Position numbers and translations under genes: made by a program. From Bradymonadales bacterium (lineage in GTDB: Bacteria; Myxococcota; Bradymonadia; REDH01), in NCBI GenBank assembly GCA_947483645.1, contig CANKLS010000072.1:1-5729 (forward strand): a DNA stretch of 5,729 nucleotides, given 5' to 3'. This document shows positions 1 to 5,729 of this stretch, in pieces; the first letter of the stretch is position 1, and each line of letters begins with the position of its first letter. The notes under the pieces were generated by a model that was not told where the DNA came from, made no database searches, and saw only the letters and a list, made by a program, of their open reading frames with translations.

Positions 1-537
1 CTCGTGCTGGCCGGTGCGGCTGGCTCGTGGGCCTTCTCGCTCACGCCGGGCAATACGCACTTCGGCAGCCTGCCGACGGGCCCCGACACCACCGCGCTGA
101 TCATCGCCTTCGTCGCCGGCCTCCGGGTTGTTGTGGGCGCCATCTACCTTCTCGGCCTGACCAAGCGGCTCATGCTCGGCAGCGTCACCGGCAGCCGCTT
201 CTCCAAGACGACCGACGTGACCTGGGCCGAGGCTGCGCCGCTGATTCCGCTGGTCCTCCTCTCGCTCTGGGTTGGCCTGCAGCCCGGCTTCTTCACCTCG
301 CGCATGGATGCCAGCGTGAAGGGGCTCCTCTCCGGGCTCGTCGAGAACTCCACGCTCGCCAAGGAGACGGCCGCCAACATGGCGGCGCAGCAAGAGACCG
401 TGGCCAACTGGAACCGTGACGGTCGTTCGCCCGAGGCCTGGCCGCTGCAGCGCAAGCAGGCTGCCGCCAACGGCGGGGCACCCGCGGAGGGCCACACCGC
501 CCAACCGGGCGCGGCCAACCAAGGAGGTCACCCATGA
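1..537 (+). CDS. nuoM: NADH-quinone oxidoreductase subunit M (NuoM), C-terminal part
   Basis: This is the last 178 residues of a complex I membrane subunit; the 5' part lies outside the window and the frame is open to base 1, so the GTG at position 4 is not a start. NuoM is one of the three antiporter-like subunits of NADH:quinone oxidoreductase in the cytoplasmic membrane, which couples NADH oxidation to proton export. Seen here are hydrophobic helices around residues 1-15, 36-52 and 78-95. The late-NuoM pattern is present: a helix containing VVVGAIYLLGLTKR, a polar loop, then PLIPLVLLSLWVGLQPGFF. After the last helix comes a hydrophilic tail of about 80 residues rich in Ala, Gln and Gly, longer than the short tail usual for NuoM. 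The assignment rests on these segments plus nuoN directly downstream in the conserved nuoM-nuoN order. The stop TGA (535-537) overlaps the nuoN start by four bases. An Arg lies inside one predicted helix (residue 41). NuoL or another antiporter-like paralogue is less likely given the gene order. Confidence 0.88.
   Translation, partial: LVLAGAAGSWAFSLTPGNTHFGSLPTGPDTTALIIAFVAGLRVVVGAIYLLGLTKRLMLGSVTGSRFSKTTDVTWAEAAPLIPLVLLSLWVGLQPGFFTSRMDASVKGLLSGLVENSTLAKETAANMAAQQETVANWNRDGRSPEAWPLQRKQAAANGGAPAEGHTAQPGAANQGGHP
521..528 (+). promoter_or_regulatory. Strong Shine-Dalgarno site for nuoN
   Basis: AAGGAGGT is a full-length match to the anti-Shine-Dalgarno end of 16S rRNA, with its GGAGG core six bases before the ATG at 534. 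It lies inside the last codons of nuoM and fixes the nuoN start. It is the only good ribosome binding site at any gene start in the window; the starts at 2195 (+) and 5253 (-) have none. Confidence 0.85.
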
Positions 538-2192
538 TTGGCTTTACGAGCGCCGACCTCCTCGGCCTCCTCCCCGCGCTGCTCCTCGTGCTTGCGGGCA
601 TGGCAGTGCTGCTGCTCGAGGTCTTCCAGCGGGCCTCCTTCCCCCGCACCCACCTCGCCTATGTGACCGCGCTCGCTGCGCTGGCCGCCGCCGGCGTCTC
701 CTACCTCATCGCGCCGGCTGAGCCGCAGACGCTCTGGGGCGGCATGGTCCGCTTCGACGCCCTCGGCTGCGTCATCACCGCCTTCACCGCCGTGGCCTGC
801 GCCATCACCGCGCTCGGCTCCACCCGCTACCTCGAGGAGCTCGAGATCGACCGTGGCGAGTACTACGCGCTGCTGCTATTCGCGACGGCCGGCATGTCGG
901 TGATGGTCTCGGCCAACGACTTCGTCGTGCTCTTCCTCGGCCTCGAGATGGGCGCCGTCGCCATGTATGCCCTCACCGCCTACCAGCGCCGCTCCAACCT
1001 CTCGTCGGAGGCCGGCTTCAAGTACTTCCTGCTCGGCGCGCTCGGCAGCGCCCTGCTCGTCTACGGCGTCGCCTTCCTCACCGGCCTGACGGGCAGCACG
1101 GGCTACGACCAGATCGGCGCCGCCCTCCGCGCCCCCGACGCCGCCCGCCACTTCGCCAACCCCACCGGCGTGGTCCCCTTCCTGCCGCTCCCGCTCGTCG
1201 GCATGGCGCTCATCTTCGTCGCCTTCCTCATCAAGATGGCGGCAGCCCCCTTCCACATGTGGGCCCCCGACGCCTACTCGGGTGCTCCGACACCGACCAC
1301 CGGCTTCCTCTCGGGCGCCGGCAAGATCGCAGGCGTTGCTGCCCTCTTCCGCCTCTTCGCCGGCCCCTTCGCCACGCCTGATCTCTCGGGCGGTCTCGCC
1401 GGTTGGACCACGCTCGCCTTCTTCGCAGCGGTGGCCTCCATCGTGGTCGGCAACCTGGTCGCGCTCACCCAGAAGCGGGTGCGCCGCATGCTTGCCTGGT
1501 CGTCGGTCGCACATGCCGGCTACCTGCTTCTCGCCCTCTGCGCGCTCGGCGTGAAGGAGGCCGCGGCCGGCTCCATCCGGGCGGTCATCCTCTACGGTGC
1601 AGCCTACGCGATCGCCAACGCCGGCGCCTTCATCGTGCTGGCCGCCTTCGGCCGCGACAAGGCAGAGGCGGATACGCTCGACGAGCTCTCCGGCCTCGGC
1701 CGCAAGCACCCCGCGATGGGGCTCGCGCTGAGCCTCTTCCTCATCTCTGCTGCTGGCCTTCCGCCTGCGGCCGGCTTCGTCGCCAAGCTCTCGCTCTTCT
1801 CGACGGCCTTCGCCGCCGGCGAGGGAGCTGCCACGCCGGCCTACTGTGCCGAGATGCTGCAGTGGCTCGCGGTCGGTGGCCTTGTCCTAAGCGTCGCGGG
1901 CGGCCTCGCCTACCTGCGGGTCATCGCCCACCTCTACGGCCGCGACGCCCATGTCCGCGTCGACTACCGGCCCCACCCCGCCACCACGCTCGGCGTTGCG
2001 ATCGCTGCGGTGCTGACGCTCTGGATGGGTCTCATGCCGGGCCGCGTGCTGGTCTGGGGCGGCAACGTCGCCAAGCAGCTGCTCCCGGCGGAGGTTCAGG
2101 CCGCGCCTGCCGAGGTTGCCCCCGCTGCGCCCACCGAGGCGCCGAAGGCAATCGAGGTTGTGCCGCTTCCGACCGCAGAGCTGCCTCTTTAA
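534..2192 (+). CDS. nuoN: NADH-quinone oxidoreductase subunit N (NuoN)
   Basis: This is a complete 552-residue polytopic membrane protein, the antiporter-like subunit N of complex I, which takes part in proton translocation across the cytoplasmic membrane. The Proton_antipo_M-type core spans roughly residues 110-430. Residues matching the known proton-path positions are visible: Glu138 in LFLGLEMGA, Lys163 in GFKYFLLGA, Lys234 in LIKMAAAPFHMWAPD, Lys264 in SGAGKIAG and Lys418 in AAGLPPAAGFVAKLSLF. By family knowledge these correspond to E. coli Glu133, Lys158, Lys217, Lys247 and Lys395, so the subunit looks functional. The ATG at 534 is supported by the AAGGAGGT site and the ATGA overlap with nuoM, which implies translational coupling. 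Two features lengthen it compared with the usual size of just under 500 residues: a loop around residues 197-215, and a tail after residue 515 rich in Ala, Pro and Glu. It is likely near the end of a nuo operon that begins upstream of the window. Confidence 0.95.
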   Translation: MIGFTSADLLGLLPALLLVLAGMAVLLLEVFQRASFPRTHLAYVTALAALAAAGVSYLIAPAEPQTLWGGMVRFDALGCVITAFTAVACAITALGSTRYLEELEIDRGEYYALLLFATAGMSVMVSANDFVVLFLGLEMGAVAMYALTAYQRRSNLSSEAGFKYFLLGALGSALLVYGVAFLTGLTGSTGYDQIGAALRAPDAARHFANPTGVVPFLPLPLVGMALIFVAFLIKMAAAPFHMWAPDAYSGAPTPTTGFLSGAGKIAGVAALFRLFAGPFATPDLSGGLAGWTTLAFFAAVASIVVGNLVALTQKRVRRMLAWSSVAHAGYLLLALCALGVKEAAAGSIRAVILYGAAYAIANAGAFIVLAAFGRDKAEADTLDELSGLGRKHPAMGLALSLFLISAAGLPPAAGFVAKLSLFSTAFAAGEGAATPAYCAEMLQWLAVGGLVLSVAGGLAYLRVIAHLYGRDAHVRVDYRPHPATTLGVAIAAVLTLWMGLMPGRVLVWGGNVAKQLLPAEVQAAPAEVAPAAPTEAPKAIEVVPLPTAELPL

Positions 2193-2194
2193 CC

Positions 2195-4510
2195 ATGGGG
2201 CGCGCTCCGCTCTGGTTCGCAGTTGCGCTGGCGTTTGTCGCCGCGTGTGGCGAGCCGTCGGAGTCGGTGAGCCTGGAGGAGGGCTCCGGCTCCGGCAGCG
2301 GCCTGGTCGAGATCCCCTGCTGGACCGCAACCGCAGGTCCCATCTGCCCCGCGCAGCCGCGCGGACGGGTGGAGGCGGACTGCCCGGCCGGGCTCCTTGC
2401 GGGCTCTGGTTTTGCGGCAGGCACAGGCCTGTGCGCGCCAGCCTTCGCGGAGGTCGATTGCCCGCAGGAGTGGGAGCGGTCGGCGCGCGAAGGCGTGACC
2501 TTCTGCGCGCCGCCTCCGACGCCGACCTGTGCTCCGGGCGAGCTTGCGCTGCCGGGCCGCTGCCTGCCCATCGGCGAGCCCTGCGCGCCCGGCGCCGACT
2601 GGCCCGACGAGGCAACGCTGCGGGCACGCGCGCCGGGATATGAGGGGCCCATCATCTATGTGCGGCCCGATGGCGACCTGGCAGGCGACGGCAGCCGGAC
2701 CAACCCCACGACCCTGACCACAGCCACGATGCGCCGAGCCGAAGGTGGCATCCTCGCCCTCTCTCGCGGTCGTCATAGCGCAGCCCTGCGCGTCGACCGG
2801 TCGCTCGCACTCCTGGGTGCCTGTGCGGCGGAGACAGTCGTGGAGGCTGCGACGCCCTCCGACACCCTCGGCACGATGGAGCTCGCGGCCAACGGGCCCG
2901 TGACCGTGCGGGACATCACCATCACCGGCGCCCGCCCGGGCCTCGTCATCCGGGGCAGCGGTGCAGAGGCCCACCGCGTGGCCTCGGTGCTGATCGACCG
3001 TGCGACAGGCTATGGCATCAAGGCAGAGTCTCCGCAGCTCACGGCCCTCTCGCAGGTGGGCATCGTCGATACGCAGCCCTTCGGAGACGGGAGTTTCGGC
3101 ATCGGGCTCTCGGCTTCGTCCGGTGCCATCGTTGCCGGAGAGCGGGTGGAGCTTCGGGCAAACCGGACGCTCGGACTGCTTGTCACGGGCGCGGGGAGCC
3201 AGCTCTCGCTGGAGGGGAGCCGCGTGGGCGAGACCCTGCCGCAGGAGAGCAACCGCCGTTTCGGACGGGGGGTGAATGTGGGCGCGGGTGGACGATTCGA
3301 CGCAGCCGCGACACTGGTGGAGGGCAACAGTAGCACCGGGCTCTTCGCCATCGATCCTCAGAGCGCCATCTACGGCATCCAGTTGGTGGTCCGAGGTACG
3401 CTGGCCGACGCGCGCACGGGCGACTTCGGTCGCGGCATCGAGGTCGACACAGAGGCGATTCTCGACTGTGAAGGCTGTGTTTTGACGGGCAATCTGGATG
3501 CCGGTCTGGTGGTCGATGACGGCGGTATCGCGACGCTGCGCCAGACGGTCATCGCCGACAACCGCCCGCGCACGAGCGATGGTCGCTACGGCCGCGGCAT
3601 TATGGTGCAGGGCGGAGGTCGGCTCGATGCTTCCGGATTGCTCATCGCCGGCCACACCGACCTGGCGCTCTACCTGAGCGATCCCGTGACCGAGGCAGCC
3701 CTCACCGACCTGGTCGTTGCAGGCCCAGCCGCTGCGGTGGACCGACTGGTGAGCATCCAGGCGGAGGCCGCCGCAGACCTGCAGCGGGCCCGCATCGTGG
3801 GCGACGCGCTGCTCGGAATCTACGTGGGCACAGGCGCCTCGGTTACCGCGAACGACCTGCAGCTCGAGGGCCGCGGCGCAGCCGAACTGGCGGAGACCGC
3901 GCGACTGCTCGAGGTGAGCCGTGGCGGCGCGCTGACGGGGCTCCGCGTGGCGCTCTTCCCGACGCAGGGTGGCGGCGCGCTTGTGACCGAGCCTTCGGCC
4001 AGCCTCGTGCTCCGCGATGCGCTCCTTCGGTCGCCCCACACCGGTCGCCCGGGACGCGGCGTGGAGGTCAACTTGGGTGGCAGGGCGACGCTCGAGCGGG
4101 CGCTGGTGGAGGGGTTCGACGAGGCGGGCGTCGCAGCCTTCTTCGCGCCGACCAGCCTCGTCCTGCGGGATGCGGTGGTTGCCTCGGTGGCGGGGCTTCC
4201 TGGAGCGACGCGCGGCAGCGGTCACGCGCTGGGCATCTACGACGGCGCCGAACTCACCGCGACGGAGCTCGTGGTCCGCGAGGCCGCGCAGGTGGGGCTC
4301 CGACTGGCAGGTGCGGATACCCGGTTCGACGTGGCGGGCGCGGCGCTGGTCGACTGCTTCGTAGGCGCCAACCTCGAGATCCCGGGCCTCTCCAGCGAGC
4401 AGCTCAGCGCGCTCTTCCGCGACGAATTCTACGCCGGCAACGGTCAGGACATCGGGCTCCAGACCTTCGACCTGCCCGAACCCACAACTTCGCTCGAGCC
4501 TGCAAATTAG
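2195..4510 (+). CDS. Cys-rich lipoprotein with right-handed parallel beta-helix
   Basis: This is a predicted 771-residue secreted lipoprotein of unknown specific function. The N-terminus has a short hydrophobic signal ending in the lipobox VAAC, with Cys18 as the lipidation site; this decides the start at 2195, although the frame is open upstream into nuoN. There is no good ribosome binding site, so translation probably depends on reinitiation after nuoN, two bases away. Domains in order are: a Gly/Ser linker (about 30-36); a segment with nine cysteines (42-130), including the CPAG and CPQEW elements common in myxobacterial surface proteins; a DUF1565-like segment (about 153-220) with IYVRPDG, GDGSRTNP and LLGACAAET; then a beta-helix to about 721, with repeated FGRG-type motifs at 356, 411 and 465. 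A CxxC pair sits at Cys425/Cys428. Beta-helix proteins of this style are usually surface proteins, sometimes polysaccharide-binding or -cleaving; I see no recognisable catalytic motif. Its last four bases overlap the stop of the opposing gene. Confidence 0.85.
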   Translation: MGRAPLWFAVALAFVAACGEPSESVSLEEGSGSGSGLVEIPCWTATAGPICPAQPRGRVEADCPAGLLAGSGFAAGTGLCAPAFAEVDCPQEWERSAREGVTFCAPPPTPTCAPGELALPGRCLPIGEPCAPGADWPDEATLRARAPGYEGPIIYVRPDGDLAGDGSRTNPTTLTTATMRRAEGGILALSRGRHSAALRVDRSLALLGACAAETVVEAATPSDTLGTMELAANGPVTVRDITITGARPGLVIRGSGAEAHRVASVLIDRATGYGIKAESPQLTALSQVGIVDTQPFGDGSFGIGLSASSGAIVAGERVELRANRTLGLLVTGAGSQLSLEGSRVGETLPQESNRRFGRGVNVGAGGRFDAAATLVEGNSSTGLFAIDPQSAIYGIQLVVRGTLADARTGDFGRGIEVDTEAILDCEGCVLTGNLDAGLVVDDGGIATLRQTVIADNRPRTSDGRYGRGIMVQGGGRLDASGLLIAGHTDLALYLSDPVTEAALTDLVVAGPAAAVDRLVSIQAEAAADLQRARIVGDALLGIYVGTGASVTANDLQLEGRGAAELAETARLLEVSRGGALTGLRVALFPTQGGGALVTEPSASLVLRDALLRSPHTGRPGRGVEVNLGGRATLERALVEGFDEAGVAAFFAPTSLVLRDAVVASVAGLPGATRGSGHALGIYDGAELTATELVVREAAQVGLRLAGADTRFDVAGAALVDCFVGANLEIPGLSSEQLSALFRDEFYAGNGQDIGLQTFDLPEPTTSLEPAN
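3080..4357 (+). repeat. Coding repeat: beta-helix units of about 53 residues
   Basis: Residues 296-721 of the beta-helix lipoprotein form about eight degenerate units of roughly 50-60 residues. The clearest begin at residues 356 (FGRGVNV), 411 (FGRGIEV), 465 (YGRGIMV) and near 619 (PGRGVEV). Each unit follows the scheme GRG-x-V, a Gly-rich turn, a small hydrophobic strand, a GN-like turn, then a GL-V strand and a second short strand. Each unit therefore probably equals two coils of the helix. Units between about 518 and 620 and after 676 have lost the GRG motif but keep the spacing. The repeat is visible only at protein level; the DNA has diverged. Confidence 0.6.
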
Positions 4511-5253
4511 CGGCCCGTCTGCGTGACCGTTGCCGCTGCCGCGATATTGAGCAGCAGCGACTGGGCGAGCCGCGCTTCGGAGAGCGCCGCCGGCTCGAGG
4601 TCGTCGAAGAATGCTGCGAGTTGCCGCGTGACCACGACCGTCTCGTTGCCGCCAGCCGCAGTGCTGACGGGCCGCTCCAGGTCGATGTAGCTGCCGGTGT
4701 TGAGCTCGGTGTGGATGGCGAGCGGCGTCTGTGTCTCGCTGCCGGCCGCCGACCACCAGCCGTCGAGATGGAGCGTGATGCGGTCCATCGGAACCGTGGC
4801 GGCGCTGGCGTCGAGGTTGGTGTCGGCTCGGGCCACAAGGTAGTGGATGCTGCAGTAGGAGGCGTCGTCGGGCAGCAGGGCTTCGCGCTCGAAGCCGGCG
4901 GTGAGCGGGACGAGCGGCTCGACCTGCCCGTAGACGAAGCTCTGGTCGCTCAGGCCGCCGTGGCCGGCCCAGGCGAGCGGCACAGGGCGGAGCCAGTCGA
5001 GGAGCCGCGATGCGGCGCTGGTTGTGGTCTCGCAGGGCCGGAGCTGCAGGCCGTAGGTGACGAGGTAGCCGCGGGTCACATGGAAGGTGATGCCGCGCGC
5101 GTTGGTCACCTCCCAGCCGTCATCTGTGGTGGTGACGCCTGTGGTGTCCCAGTCGACCCTCCAGCGGAGCGAGAGGTCGCTTTCGGGCTGGAGGTCGGGG
5201 TCGCTGTCGCAGCCGGCCAGCAGCGCCAAGCTGAGCCAGGCGGCTGCCTTCAT
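4507..5253 (-). CDS. Lipoprotein, possibly MbnP-like
   Basis: This is a predicted lipoprotein of 248 residues on the minus strand. The signal peptide is short and clear, with lipobox LAGC and Cys15 as lipidation site followed by Asp16. This supports the ATG at 5253 rather than an in-frame ATG at 5373, which would put 40 His/Arg/Pro-rich residues before the signal. The start overlaps the stop of the upstream YHYH gene as ATGA, and the preceding bases are C-rich with no ribosome binding site, so translation is likely coupled. The mature part looks like a beta-sandwich: LSLRWRVDWD (27-36), then WEVTNARGITFHVTRGYLV (47-64), a loop with AGHGG (96-100), YCSIHYLVARAD (133-144), LHLDGWW (161-167) and VVVTRQLAAFFDDL (206-219). 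Cys74 and Cys134 could form a disulfide. The strand order and the N-x-x-G pattern recall MbnP-family proteins, the periplasmic copper-binding partners of the di-haem enzyme MbnH, but this is a distant resemblance by eye. The safe call is a lipoprotein of unknown function. Confidence 0.82.
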   Translation of the reverse strand: MKAAAWLSLALLAGCDSDPDLQPESDLSLRWRVDWDTTGVTTTDDGWEVTNARGITFHVTRGYLVTYGLQLRPCETTTSAASRLLDWLRPVPLAWAGHGGLSDQSFVYGQVEPLVPLTAGFEREALLPDDASYCSIHYLVARADTNLDASAATVPMDRITLHLDGWWSAAGSETQTPLAIHTELNTGSYIDLERPVSTAAGGNETVVVTRQLAAFFDDLEPAALSEARLAQSLLLNIAAAATVTQTGR

Positions 5254-5729
5254 CGGGCGGGGACGCAGAGGCCGGCGGCGGAGCAGGTGAAGGTGCGGCC
5301 GGTGACAACCGGGCAGTCGGCCGCGGTGTTGCAGGTGGGGATGCAGGCCTGGCCCATCGGGGTGGTGGTGCATTCGCAGCCGAGTTCGCTGGGGCAGGCG
5401 CCGGCCACCTCGCAGTCAGCCTGCGCGGTGCAGGCGGTGGGGACGCCCGTTCCGCCGCCGCCGGTTCCACCACCGCCGCCGTTCACGACGCTCGGGCCGG
5501 GCACGCCATGGTAGCAGCCGATGGTGTAGGGGAAGGTTGCCGTGGCGTGGTAGCCGTAGCTGCCATCGGGGCCGATGCGGCCGTTGCACTGGTCGAGCTT
5601 GGTGGGGTCACTGCTCGGCGTGAAGGCATGGCGCTCCCAGGCGAGTTCGCTCGGGTCGCCCGTCTGCTGCCAGCCGCTCTGGAAGGTGACGACCTCGGTG
5701 CAGGCTGCATCGACGCAGCCGTTGGGGCC
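5250..5729 (-). CDS. YHYH-domain secreted protein with Cys-rich C-terminal module, 5' part missing
   Basis: The minus-strand frame is open from the window edge to the TGA at 5250-5252, giving the last 159 residues of a longer protein; the GTG at 5504 lies inside the domain and is not the start. Visible residues about 44-76 match the conserved end of the YHYH domain: KLDQCNGRIGPDGSYGYH, then FPYTIGCYHG. This family is secreted and of unknown biochemical function. Here the name-giving motif reads YGYH. After the domain comes a Gly/Thr linker (84-95), then ten cysteines between residues 100 and 155. These fall into two related units, CTAQADC and CNTAADC, each with further cysteines, like the disulfide-rich modules common in myxobacterial surface proteins. 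The gene overlaps the downstream lipoprotein start by four bases, so the two are probably made together. The signal peptide and promoter would lie beyond the window. Confidence 0.8.
   Translation of the reverse strand, partial: GPNGCVDAACTEVVTFQSGWQQTGDPSELAWERHAFTPSSDPTKLDQCNGRIGPDGSYGYHATATFPYTIGCYHGVPGPSVVNGGGGGTGGGGTGVPTACTAQADCEVAGACPSELGCECTTTPMGQACIPTCNTAADCPVVTGRTFTCSAAGLCVPAR
5445..5480 (-). repeat. Gly/Thr linker coding repeat
   Basis: This low-complexity stretch encodes five Gly, Thr, four Gly, Thr, Gly between the YHYH domain and the Cys-rich module. It is probably a flexible spacer. The triplet-like DNA could vary in copy number between strains. Confidence 0.75.

Noticed and set aside
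876..1709. A 277-codon minus-strand open frame within nuoN
   Set aside because: It is a Glu/Gly/Arg-rich shadow of the nuoN codons; nuoN has all its key residues in the other strand.
1403..2194. Upstream extension of the beta-helix gene into nuoN
   Set aside because: The frame is open only because of high GC. The extension is Arg-rich and overlaps conserved NuoN helices; the signal peptide begins exactly at 2195.
4534..4559. Inverted repeat CGCTGC/GCAGCG near the convergent stops as a terminator
   Set aside because: The stem is only six pairs with a 14-base loop and no T-run, and it lies inside the minus-strand lipoprotein coding region.
2189..4756. An 855-codon open frame on the minus strand opposite the beta-helix gene
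   Set aside because: It is rich in Arg, His and Ala with no signal, domain or repeat logic, and runs across the convergent gene boundary. The + strand frame has a lipobox, Cys-rich units and beta-helix repeats, so the minus frame is a high-GC shadow.
5254..5373. An earlier start (ATG at 5373) for the minus-strand lipoprotein
   Set aside because: It would add 40 His/Arg/Pro-rich residues before a perfect lipoprotein signal and overlap the Cys-rich module of the upstream gene by about 120 bases.
5250..5504. A small 84-residue gene starting at the GTG at 5504
   Set aside because: The frame continues upstream without a stop to the window edge and contains the YHYH signature, so this is only the end of a longer protein.
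4621..5514. A 297-codon open frame on the + strand opposite the minus-strand pair
   Set aside because: The composition is Val/Gly/Glu-rich without recognisable features, while the minus strand shows a lipobox, the YHYH motif and an ATGA junction.

Overview
The window is GC-rich, densely packed bacterial DNA with no gene-free stretch. It holds five protein genes, two of them cut by the window edges. All four gene junctions lie between a 4-base overlap and a 2-base gap. The mix of genes suggests a Gram-negative bacterium of the Myxococcota/Bradymonadota type (the former Deltaproteobacteria). These are NADH dehydrogenase genes, a large lipoprotein with a Cys-rich N-terminus and a parallel beta-helix, and a secreted YHYH protein with a Cys-rich C-terminal module. 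The taxon is inferred from protein style only; there is no rRNA or other marker in the window.

Left part, + strand (1-2192): the C-terminal end of NuoM and the complete NuoN, two antiporter-like membrane subunits of respiratory complex I (NADH:quinone oxidoreductase). They are joined by an ATGA overlap with a strong Shine-Dalgarno sequence, as expected for the distal end of a nuo operon.

Middle, + strand (2195-4510): a 771-residue lipoprotein starts two bases after the nuoN stop. It has a lipobox, a Cys-rich segment, a DUF1565-like segment and a long right-handed beta-helix built of units of about 53 residues. It is unrelated to complex I in function but probably read from the same transcript.

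Right part, - strand (5729-4507): a two-gene secreted-protein module. A YHYH-domain protein, cut at its 5' end by the window edge, carries a Gly-rich linker and a 10-cysteine C-terminal module. It is followed, through an ATGA overlap, by a 248-residue lipoprotein that distantly resembles MbnP-type proteins. This module converges on the beta-helix gene, and the two stop codons overlap by four bases with no visible terminator.

No RNA genes, mobile elements, CRISPR arrays or promoters were seen. The most interesting points are the paired YHYH/MbnP-like module and the extremely tight packing, including the stop-over-stop convergence.
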